Below, piece by piece: positions 11,901 to 16,359 of a stretch of 23,416 nt of DNA. How positions within the stretch are numbered: position 1 is the stretch's first letter; each line of letters starts with the position of its first letter. A program made the position numbers and the translations under genes. The DNA lies in the IMG/VR virus record IMGVR_UViG_3300020377_000032, positions 1 through 23,416 of that record. The stretch is one strand, 5' to 3'. The DNA comes from a virus. The notes under the pieces are model-generated. The model had not been told where the DNA came from. It was given only the letters and a program-made list of their open reading frames with translations, and did no database searches.

Positions 11901-14780
11901 TCTGCTGGTAGTGGAAATGGTCACACCCTTGAAATGGAGAAGAAACTTGAGAAGTCTCTGATTACCATTGATGGCGTTTCAAGATCTCCTTTGGCATTCA
12001 CTCCAATTAACTACACTCTTAATAATAACGGTGGATCTATTTCTGTTGGTGCAACATACTTTGGTATTTCTGGAATCTCCTCTATTCTCCCAGGAGATGT
12101 TCTAAAGGTTGATGATGAGTTTGTTAAGGTTAACGCTGTAGGTCTTGGAACCACAACTATCGGACCTATTACGGGGACAGGTTCTTTCAATGTTGTTAAG
12201 ACTGAGAGAGGATTTGTTGGAACTTTGGCAACTACACATACTGACGGATCTACTATCAGAGTTTTCCAAGGTTCTTACAATATGACCAGAAGTAAGATTC
12301 ACTTCACTGAAGCACCTAGAGGTAATACTCAAGAACTGGTTGATAACAGTAATATTCCATTCCATAAGTCTACCTTCAATGGTAGAGTATATTTGAGAAA
12401 TGATTATGCATCTAACCAAATTTACGATGACATCACTAGACAATTTACTGGTATCGGTGCAACTTATCGTCTGACTGTTGGTGGTGCTAATACAACAGGC
12501 ATTGAAACTGGTAGTGGTTTGGTATTCATCAACAACATGTTCCAAACTCCAACAACTGATAACAATACTGGAGGAAACTACAGTTTCACAGAGAGTGGTG
12601 GTGCTTCCAATGTAGTTTTCACTGGCGTAAAAGATTCGAATGATGATCTTGTTATTTCAGAAACTGATGTAAACAAGAATCAACTTCCAAGAGGTGGAAT
12701 GATCGTTTCACTTGGATCTACTCAAGGTCTTGGAATTGCTCCTCTTGTTGGCGCTTCTGTAACAGCATTTGTCTCTGGTGGTGTAATTCAGTCTATTGGA
12801 GCTGGTGCTACTGACATTCTCGGATCTGGATACCGTGGATCTGTTGCTATTGGAATTACTGATCCAAATCATACTGGTAACGCCGCTGCTGTTACAGTTA
12901 CAGTTGGTGCTGGTGGATCTCTCGCGTTCAACGTAACTAATGGGGGAACAGGATATAGTTCTAATCCAACTATCAATATTCCATCACCTTCCTATGAAAA
13001 TCTACCAATCATTGGAGTTTCTCGTCTTGGTCAGGGTGCAACAACTGATTCTGGTAGTGGTCTCCTTCTTAATGTTGAAGTTGGTTCTGCGATAACAGCA
13101 GTTGGAATTGGTTCTACTCTCTTTGAGGTTAAAAACTTCAATATTGCTAGAAATGGATATGGATTTAGAATTGGTGATAAGTTCAAACCAGTTGGTCTTG
13201 TAACTGCCAAAGGTCTTCCTTCTATGGTAAATGAACCAGAATTTGAAGTTCTGGACATCTTTAACGACAAATTTGCCGCTTGGCAATTTGGTGAACTTGA
13301 TTACATTGATTCTATCTCTGATCTTATTAATGGATCTCGTGTCAGATTCCCACTGAATTATAAGGGTGAACTTCTAAGTTTTGAAGTTGATAGGAATAAT
13401 CCAGACTCTTCGGTAATTGATCTTGAAGCAGTTCTTCTAATCTATGTAAATGGTGTTATCCAGCAACCAAATGTTCATTATCAGTTTGTTGGTGGTACGT
13501 CAATTGTATTCACAACTGCACCAACTTCAAACGATAATATTGATATCTTCTTCTATAGAGGAACTAGAGGAACTGATAGTGTCATCGTAAATGTTAACAC
13601 TACCGTTGAAACTGGAGATCTCCTGCAGATGCAGAAGACTGATAATAGTCTTGCTCAAGATCCTAGAACAACTTACAATATCAATAATTCCGACACAGTA
13701 GAAACAAACATCTACGCTGGTCTTGGTATTGATGAAACTAACTTTAAACCACTTAACTGGATTAAGAAGAAGGTGGATCAGAGACTTGGTGGTGAACTTG
13801 TTAATAAGTCAAGAGATTCCATTGAAGGTCAAGTCTATCCTACTGCAAGAGTTATTGGTGACATTTCTGCATCTGCAACTGAAATATTTGTTGATGACGC
13901 ACAATTATTCAATTATGAGGAAAATGAGTCTTCTATCAATATCACCAGTGTCAATGGATTGCTTGTAAACACGTCAACAGAACATGTATCTGCCGCTGTC
14001 ACTGCTGTAGTTTCTTCCACAGGAACGATCAGTTCCTTGGATGTAACTGAAGGTGGTGCTGGTTATTCTGGTTCAGCAACACTTAAGATTGCTGCACCGA
14101 AGGCAGTGGGTGTTGGTGTTGGTACAACTGCTACAGGCACAGTCACTATTGTCAACGATTTTATTAACTCTGCTTCCGTAACTAACGCTGGTTTTGGTTA
14201 TACACGCACAGCACCTCCACAAGTTCTGGTTTCTACACCAGCACTTTCTGTTGAAAGTTTGACTGGAATCACTGCCGTTGCTGGTTTTGCTGCAACGATT
14301 ACTGGTATTGCCACAGCGGTCGGAACTGGCGGAAACGCTCTTGCTCTTGCGTTTAGTTTTACAGCGTCTAGCACCACAGGACTTCAAGAAGGTTATCCAA
14401 TCTTCGTCAAGAACACTAGTGTTGGTGATGGTGTTATATCCATCAATGGTTCCGACAATTCAATCGTTGCCATCGGAACAACGTTCCTGGACAACATTTA
14501 TATTGTTAATGATCTTCATACAACTGCGACGACTGGAGTTGCTACTTGCAATATTCTTTCTACGACTACACATACTGGTCTTACCACCACAGGTAGTTTG
14601 ACAGTCCCACAAGGAATACTTTCCTGGGGCAGACTTTCTGGATTTAATAGAGCATCTTCTCCGATTGCTATTGGTGTAACTGGTTTGAGAGTTGATGCTG
14701 GATTGTCAACATTCCCCACTATCCAAAGACGGGGATTCGGTTTGAGAGACAACGGATCTCTCAGAAAGGACCTGGGATAG
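2907..14780 (+). CDS. Giant modular baseplate/virion structural protein at the gp7 locus
   Basis: A single uninterrupted frame of 3957 residues between gp6 and gp8, the position of T4 gene 7 (1032 residues in T4). The N-terminal ~290 residues look like the wedge-binding part. They open MIQTGFERRVKVQQVIESQL, continue through FLKQYYISQEHQGGATDIVE, and include SALFLKEFYRKLKYSFAPG and GTEDSFKILFKVLYGVDPKV. The next ~3000 residues are a chain of recurring beta-rich modules (listed separately), with a YHYH-type domain at about 1223-1333. The C terminus has a distinctive non-repeat part, with NWIKKKVDQRLGGELVNKSR near residue 3620 and FPTIQRRGFGLRDNGSLRKD at the very end. This is an ending I remember for large cyanophage structural proteins. 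There is no signal peptide or membrane segment. A role in the wedge periphery, possibly reaching towards the host surface, is inferred from position and composition. The annotation as a virion structural protein is firm; identity with gp7 rests on position and the N terminus. Confidence 0.85.
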   Translation: MIQTGFERRVKVQQVIESQLPEFLRSESPKSIDFLKQYYISQEHQGGATDIVENLDQYLKFDNLTPEVVTGYTSLTAGISSTADTVQVSTTKGFPDEYGLFKIGDEIITYTGKTATSFTGCIRGFSGISSYRSSLDPEELVFSDTSEQVHANGSTVQNLSALFLKEFYRKLKYSFAPGLEDVDFVDDLDVNNFVKEIRSLYESKGTEDSFKILFKVLYGVDPKVIDLEDYLVKPSTAKFRRREEVVVERVSGDPNKLVGQTIRKSTDSATQASVSEVEIFTRSGISTYYKLGLFVGFDDRDLIEGTFKVQPATRVVNTVSVGASVVTVDSTVGFAQTGKIVSGRNTIEYTDKTVNQFLGCSGIGTAIPPSTELRTDEVYIGYEDGNISKKVEVRIGGVLSKFKATNDILLSNEGQKIFVKNIGERIKNPELNKTDKQIFANSWIYNTSCRFDVESINGATVQLKSEIDESSLKVGDTVDILSGSTETVLHANAVVATVSAVNKQITLNNLVGFTANSTTIYTIRRKVETATSSGASLFYGDNTITSDVQNVYTDETHAYVASNSLPSYDISETALSATLASAAGSALQGFSTSTQKYSIISFASPVPFVTGDEVFYKASSDTLVGLSEGVYFVKVLSTSNQIKLFASRSLIEGGSSLEFTSAGAGTHKFVLASQKSEAIYPQQLLKKFPIVRNIKDGKGTSTIPGSTGMLVNGTEVVNYKSNDKIYFGPIKNVRLYNGGKNYDVINPPTIEIGSPGAAYTTALVRPVVRGSVTEVQIDPQDFDLVDVTSITIDGGNGSGAVLQPILETRYREIEFDARSTSGGGSVNNSDDTITFDKPHNLRNGDAIVYSRNGNNAIGIGTFGGSNTHQDKALASGSVYFAQVVNTTTIKLYETFENYSSGISTVGFTTFSQGIHKFRLFDGKNNISAIKVVNPGSGYENRQLKVKSENISSVSDSITFNNHGFSDGDKLLYTTDNTAVTGLTTSVQYQVLKIDDHSFRLANAGVGGTNTTDYTKRQHVNITGVGTGIQNFAYPPVTITVNAEFDGVSGVITATPSVRGEIVDLYLYETGTGYGSTILNFHKKPDIKIKNGKNAELKPLISGGKVVSVQVTNPGSEYSSAPDLKVEGEGVGAKLRAIVSGGKITNVVVLTGGAGYVQNTTSVIVTSAGSNGVVDVEVRDLVCNAHTRFGDEILVETEEKLGYGLVGYSTAIGADTFGDIGGTHSPIIGWAYDGNPIYGGYAYTDPSDVNSGIKILTSSYELATAEVSDRPSGFSAGFFVEDYKFTDSGDLDEHNGRYAKTPEYPNGVYAYHATITSDGKNSKFPFFIGGTYSSVPVTQNINQTFDFNSSDLRRNTLPYVAGDKFATNDFVSEPNEVLVQSAVIDSITRGSVDGFKINNSGTDYRVGEIATFDNEGTNGGGLSAYVSRVTGKSIVDLNTTIQSHQNAVLVWEKSGVVSVNIDPSHGYFDNDQIAVSGLSTFISGLTKSHKIGVSSERTRLSVQVAANSIVGFVTDIFVNRVVDSISVGSTLGIGTETLSVLGTYPDKKVVRVLRGIVGAAHTANTDVFVSPSKFTLPVNVPYFDSAVNDKVFFNSIQSVGIGTTVGASSSKGYFTGSRQYTISVPTQGIYLPNHPFKTGEQVTFERFAGSQGFTVSNTNTSATYSIPQSGNTQTLFVVKKTDDIIGLCTQVGLTTNTEGLFFRNITSNADSRDYRYSLTSNKTQVTAKVEKIRAKVAVSTAHGLINGDTVNLSVNSGQSVGIGTSVSVYLKYNSANDKLLVNPIGFTSTAVNTSTNRLTLTEHGLRTGDKVFYDSDLIISGLSTGSYFVYRIDDNTINLANTRFDAISNPPTVVSFGSTGGSSQELSPINPRLNVVRDNNLVFNVNDSSLSGYNFRLYYDRDFKNELVSIGSSTTFSTVGVGTVGIANTVTASTVTLNFDKNLPSKVYYQLDKAGYISTADTEVTNYSEINFIDSTYSGTYSVTGVGETVFTVSLKSVPEDLDYNQSSTSVLKYSTSSPRALGGVDKLEITFGGASYKRLPKFVSIASTAGINADVIPTSTTLGRINQVTIQDAGFDFSADRTLSPEVYISPNITVVNRNTISGITITSGGSGFTSPPDLVLVNPDTGSAYDNGTLIAKMQGSSINKIEILDVPKGLSDTESKVFSVNNSNGVGVNSVFSSPAGVVTCVLATPTLGFTTATAPFAVNDFVYAENISLASTTGTGFNSQDYSYNFFKVTAYRNTNPAEVEFDISPYATNAGVAQTNGQSTFATLVNKNNYPTFTVVQTPLEFIVGESLFIKSGNTYTEVDLVVTNNLNDAIKVYGTYELSENDVIVGKNSGTIATVNKVDENTGIFEVDYSLETDYGWSNDTGKLNEDYQVIPDNDYYQNLSYSIKSPIEFEDWVNPVNRILHSSGLKNFADTGITTEGTVSTATSTSANSTALIDIINLNANGTTMRVDAVNFFDFAIDIDASNNKSKFIKFQNKRLSDYIECKTNRVLTIDNFNSQFSNQQNANTTLYRDIDKFIANDGYSRYLVQIIKPNSKDLQATELIVVNTKTDDLITVEKASIHNTKDDFADIQAFKDAFDNVSLRLTPDDPFNDDLDVKFIKNNFNTTLAGVGTQSVGFVNLIGNNVSVGVGSTGLVFEGSSSGTESLFANIELIDTVTKDKTIVDMFVDHDGTDTYRSDFFFDNSTLGYSPKFIGTFTSNIASGVLKLNFENTESNNVLVRSRIVGFNTVGAGIGTHTFKASGQPDSSVREGRLETKFSTFSGTGISTVLTYDKADVTTVKSTAKVSYGNTSALHQVLFNHNDTNAFTVQYPHLSIGSTMGIGTFGADISGSNFVLIFHPDANISDDITVQIYSEIIQTEKDLNNVPATLTYGSANEQLKTSQFDSINGDRTNKVDFDVKHNSVPVFEKQFNPGTSSVVNLGTGVFTIADHFFSDREKLTYTPRSTFIGGAHTSMVMSDGNILPSTVYAIKINNNEFKLATSKTGAAVTFNSAGSGNGHTLEMEKKLEKSLITIDGVSRSPLAFTPINYTLNNNGGSISVGATYFGISGISSILPGDVLKVDDEFVKVNAVGLGTTTIGPITGTGSFNVVKTERGFVGTLATTHTDGSTIRVFQGSYNMTRSKIHFTEAPRGNTQELVDNSNIPFHKSTFNGRVYLRNDYASNQIYDDITRQFTGIGATYRLTVGGANTTGIETGSGLVFINNMFQTPTTDNNTGGNYSFTESGGASNVVFTGVKDSNDDLVISETDVNKNQLPRGGMIVSLGSTQGLGIAPLVGASVTAFVSGGVIQSIGAGATDILGSGYRGSVAIGITDPNHTGNAAAVTVTVGAGGSLAFNVTNGGTGYSSNPTINIPSPSYENLPIIGVSRLGQGATTDSGSGLLLNVEVGSAITAVGIGSTLFEVKNFNIARNGYGFRIGDKFKPVGLVTAKGLPSMVNEPEFEVLDIFNDKFAAWQFGELDYIDSISDLINGSRVRFPLNYKGELLSFEVDRNNPDSSVIDLEAVLLIYVNGVIQQPNVHYQFVGGTSIVFTTAPTSNDNIDIFFYRGTRGTDSVIVNVNTTVETGDLLQMQKTDNSLAQDPRTTYNINNSDTVETNIYAGLGIDETNFKPLNWIKKKVDQRLGGELVNKSRDSIEGQVYPTARVIGDISASATEIFVDDAQLFNYEENESSINITSVNGLLVNTSTEHVSAAVTAVVSSTGTISSLDVTEGGAGYSGSATLKIAAPKAVGVGVGTTATGTVTIVNDFINSASVTNAGFGYTRTAPPQVLVSTPALSVESLTGITAVAGFAATITGIATAVGTGGNALALAFSFTASSTTGLQEGYPIFVKNTSVGDGVISINGSDNSIVAIGTTFLDNIYIVNDLHTTATTGVATCNILSTTTHTGLTTTGSLTVPQGILSWGRLSGFNRASSPIAIGVTGLRVDAGLSTFPTIQRRGFGLRDNGSLRKDLG
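4491..4508. repeat. Perfect 8-bp inverted repeat inside the giant gene
   Basis: ACCGCTAC, then CA, then GTAGCGGT. This GC-rich perfect stem with a 2-base loop stands out in AT-rich coding DNA. No T-run follows, so it does not look like a terminator. Confidence 0.4.
5013..5032. repeat. 7-bp inverted repeat inside the giant gene
   Basis: ATTCCTG, loop GATCCA, then CAGGAAT. It is a perfect 7-bp stem lying within coding sequence. It may be chance in a long gene; no other function is evident. Confidence 0.3.
6573..6905 (+). other. YHYH-type domain embedded in the giant protein (residues ~1223-1333)
   Basis: Residues 1223-1238 read HSPIIGWAYDGNPIYG, and a second block at about 1290-1320 contains LDEHNGRYAKTPEYPNGVYA followed by YHATI. 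Together these match the layout of YHYH domains (Pfam YHYH family, recognised from memory): a GxAxDGxPIYG element, an asparagine-glycine-arginine element, and the name motif before a Phe-Pro segment (here SKFPFF). The name motif itself is degenerate, Y1308-A-Y-H1311. The domain is not repeated elsewhere in the protein as far as I can see. Its role in phage virions is not known to me; in other proteins the family is mostly extracellular. Confidence 0.7.
13432..13580 (+). other. 'VNGVIQQP ... GGTSIVFTTAP ... YRGT' module in the giant protein
   Basis: Residues about 3509-3558 read IYVNGVIQQPNVHYQF, then GGTSIVFTTAPTSNDNIDIF and FYRGTRG. I recall this strand-turn-strand module from tail-fibre and structural proteins of T4-like cyanophages. 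Only one clear copy is seen here. It lies between the last family A module and the C-terminal domain. Confidence 0.5.
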
Positions 14781-14781
14781 T

Positions 14782-14789
14782 TATAAATA
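14782..14789 (+). promoter_or_regulatory. T4-type late promoter upstream of gp8
   Basis: TATAAATA is an exact match to the T4 late promoter -10 box. It lies in the only real intergenic gap of the window (14781-14808), between the stop of the giant gene and the gp8 start. Transcription would be expected to begin about 6-8 bases downstream, leaving a leader of roughly 12 bases before the ATG at 14809. In T4 such promoters are read by the gp55 sigma factor with gp33 and the sliding clamp. No -35 box is needed, and none is seen. Confidence 0.75.
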
Positions 14790-14808
14790 TAGAAAAAAGC
14801 TAGCAACA

Positions 14809-16356
14809 ATGGCGGCAATTGTAACCGATCAGTTTAGAATATTAAATGCGGGAAACTTTGTAGATTCCGTCACTAGTTCTGCAAACTCTTACTATGTTTT
14901 TGTTGGTCTATCCAATCCCTCTATAGTTGGATTTGGAAGAACTACAGACTGGGACACAAATACTCCTAGTCCCACTGACAATATTGATTATGCCAATTTT
15001 ATTGGCGACAATATGTCCTTTGGTAAGAAAGTCTCCTCTGCTAATGTCAGAAGACTGGTAAGGAGAGTTGATTGGACTAGAGGGACAAAGTATGAGATGT
15101 ATCGTCACGATTACAGTCTCAATAATCTTTCACCCACCACAAAGTCTGCAAGACTTTATGATGCAAACTACTATGTAATGAATAGTGAGTTCAAAGTATA
15201 TACTGTTATTGATAATGGTTCTTCTGGAATTAGTACAACAGGAAATGCTTCTCTTGATGAACCAACTTTCACTGACCTTGAACCATCAAAAGCAGGTGTA
15301 AGTGGTGATGGATATGTTTGGAAATATCTTTTCACGGTATCTCCAAGTGATATCATCAAGTTTGATTCTACTGAATATATTTCACTTCCAAATAATTGGT
15401 CTACATCAACAGATGCTCAGATAGTTGCTGTTAGGAATAACGGTAATTCTGATACTAATGAGAATCAGATTAAGAAAGTATATATTGACCAACAGGGATT
15501 AGGATATTCTCAAGGTTCTCATGAAGTCAATATTTTAGGTGATGGAACTGGCGGTAAAGTTATTGTTGATGTTGATGTCAACGGTAAAATTACAAATACT
15601 GTAGTTTCTTCTGGTGGAAAAAATTATTCTTACGGAATTGTTGATCTTGGATCAATTAATTCTAACTCCAGCACTAAAGCAAAACTGATTCCAATTATTC
15701 CACCATCAAAGGGTCATGGTCATGACCTTTATAAGGAACTTGGTGCGGATAAGGTTCTTGTTTATGCAAGATTTGATGATTCTACAAGAGATTTTCCAAC
15801 TGATGTAACTTTCGCACAAATTGGTATTGTTAAAAATCCAACTTCTATTGGATCTACAACAGTATTTGATGAAAATCAGTTCTCTTCATTAGGTGCCTTG
15901 AAATTTACTTCAGTTACTGGAACAGTATCTGTTGGTGATAAAATTAGTCAAAGTGTTACAGGCGGGACAGCAGTTGGTTTTGTTGCTTCATTTGATAATG
16001 AAACTAAAGTATTGAAGTATTTTCAAGATAGAAATGCTTTCTTGAATCAAACTACATTTGATCAAACAGATTATGTTGGTGTTTCTACCAACGGTAAACT
16101 GTATGAGTTTGCTTCAAATTCAAACGCAGTCACTACCACTGGAGGTTTCTCGGGTTCTATTGATACTGGATTTACTGGTATTACTACAAACCCAACAGGA
16201 ACAAAACTTATTTCAATTGGCACCCAAATTACAAACGGGATTGCCAATCCTGAGATAAATAAAGGGTCGGGAGATATTGTCTATATTGACAATCGTCCAG
16301 CAATCTCCAGAAACTCAAGACAAAAAGAAGACGTTAAAATCATCCTGGAATTCTAA
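14809..16356 (+). CDS. gp8: Baseplate wedge subunit gp8
   Basis: A 515-residue protein, longer than T4 gp8 (334). gp8 is a dimeric wedge component binding gp7 and gp10. The T4 gp8 signatures appear in order: MAAIVTDQFRILN at the N terminus (T4 has AIVTSKFR), RRVDWTRGTKYEMY at about residues 85-98 (T4 PRRDWGDTRY), GDGYVWKYLF at about 166-175 (T4 GDGYVWEYLF), and GDIVYIDNRPAI near the C terminus (T4 GEMIYMENRPPI). The extra length lies mainly between residues ~220 and ~480. It includes two family C beta motifs (QQGLGYSQGSHEVNI and VVSSGGKNYSYGIVDL, about 15472-15655) like those of the giant upstream protein. A late promoter sits 27 bases before the ATG. The Shine-Dalgarno is weak (only an A-rich stretch with AAAAG). 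It is followed three bases after its stop by the DUF4815 gene. Confidence 0.9.
   Translation: MAAIVTDQFRILNAGNFVDSVTSSANSYYVFVGLSNPSIVGFGRTTDWDTNTPSPTDNIDYANFIGDNMSFGKKVSSANVRRLVRRVDWTRGTKYEMYRHDYSLNNLSPTTKSARLYDANYYVMNSEFKVYTVIDNGSSGISTTGNASLDEPTFTDLEPSKAGVSGDGYVWKYLFTVSPSDIIKFDSTEYISLPNNWSTSTDAQIVAVRNNGNSDTNENQIKKVYIDQQGLGYSQGSHEVNILGDGTGGKVIVDVDVNGKITNTVVSSGGKNYSYGIVDLGSINSNSSTKAKLIPIIPPSKGHGHDLYKELGADKVLVYARFDDSTRDFPTDVTFAQIGIVKNPTSIGSTTVFDENQFSSLGALKFTSVTGTVSVGDKISQSVTGGTAVGFVASFDNETKVLKYFQDRNAFLNQTTFDQTDYVGVSTNGKLYEFASNSNAVTTTGGFSGSIDTGFTGITTNPTGTKLISIGTQITNGIANPEINKGSGDIVYIDNRPAISRNSRQKEDVKIILEF
16254..16261 (+). promoter_or_regulatory. Possible late-promoter box upstream of the DUF4815 gene (one mismatch)
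   Basis: GATAAATA starts 106 bases upstream of the ATG at 16360, within the end of gp8. It has one mismatch to TATAAATA. The distance almost equals that of the same octamer before the giant gene (105 bases). Confidence 0.2.
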
Positions 16357-16359
16357 ACG

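Larger units (their letters stand above)
4695..11935 (+). repeat. Module family B in the giant protein ('HGL..GDKV.Y...GLS.G..Y.V..ID...I.LA' type), about 8 copies
   Basis: Degenerate protein-level repeats of about 50-90 residues. Clear copies are at about 4695-4917 (TGDEVFYKAS, GLSEGVYFVKVL), 5397-5660 (PHNLRNGDAIVYSRNG), 5769-5925 (NNHGFSDGDKLLYTTDNTAV, then KIDDHSFRLANAG), 8289-8440 (LTEHGLRTGDKVFYDS, GLSTGSYFVYRIDDNTINLA) and 11698-11935 (ADHFFSDREKLTYTP, then YAIKINNNEFKLATSK). Shorter or partial copies are at about 7273-7360 (PSHGYFDNDQIAVSGLS), 7785-7850 (PNHPFKTGEQVTFERF) and 8104-8200 (TAHGLINGDTVNLSV). Several end in a G-x-x-x-F or H-K-F strand. The spacing is irregular, and other modules alternate with them. 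Confidence 0.65.
3119..12280 (+). repeat. Module family A in the giant protein ('GDEIITYTG ... RG' type), at least 4 copies
   Basis: Degenerate protein-level repeats of about 50-80 residues. The pattern is a Ser/Thr-Val-rich strand, then GD-x-x-x-x-x-(D/Y)-x-x, then an RG or SG turn, often followed by a T-x-H or H-T element. Copies are at about 3119-3300 (GLFKIGDEIITYTGK, CIRGFSGIS), 3852-4010 (TGKIVSGRNTIEYTDKT), 7458-7615 (RVLRGIVGAAHTANTDVFVS) and 12032-12280 (ILPGDVLKVDDEFVKVNAVG, then TERGFVGTLATTHTDGST). They were recognised by eye from spaced conserved residues, not by DNA identity. Confidence 0.6.
5092..14235 (+). repeat. Module family C in the giant protein ('V..G.GY...P.I.I' beta motif), about 11-12 copies
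   Basis: A short beta motif of about 25 residues: alternating hydrophobics, then (G/P)G-(S/T/A)-G-(Y/F), a short turn often with Pro, then another strand. Copies are at about 5092 (YNGGKNYDVINPPTIEI), 5683 (VVNPGSGYENRQLKV), 6086 (YETGTGYGST), 6220 (VTNPGSEYSSAPDLKV), 6334 (VLTGGAGYVQNTTSVIV), 7078 (INNSGTDYRVGEIATF), 9099 (IQDAGFDFSADRTLSPEVYI), 9208 (ITSGGSGFTSPPDLVLV), 12919 (VTNGGTGYSSNPTINI), 14029 (VTEGGAGYSGSATLKI) and 14164 (VTNAGFGYTRTAPPQVLV). A weaker copy lies near 12800 (LGSGYRGSVAIGI). In several cases two copies are adjacent. The fold is unknown to me. Confidence 0.7.

Noticed and set aside
12102-12545. 147-codon minus-strand open frame opposite the giant gene
   Set aside because: It lies fully opposite a well-supported coding region, and its translation is of low-complexity Ser/Ile/Asn type expected from the complement of repetitive coding DNA. 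The same applies to the minus-strand frames at 11319-11720 and 14073-14387.
2907-14780. Giant frame as an assembly artefact or fusion of several genes
   Set aside because: No stop, frameshift or internal start with a strong ribosome binding site was noticed. The ends carry distinct non-repeat domains, and the DNA of the repeats has diverged, which argues against collapsed or duplicated assembly. Read mapping would settle it.
15708-15730. Near-perfect inverted repeat (AAAGGGTCATG, GT, CATGACCTTT) as a possible terminator
   Set aside because: It lies in the middle of gp8, has a bulged base and no T-run, and encodes a KGHGHD segment that I believe is conserved at protein level, so the symmetry is probably a by-product of coding.
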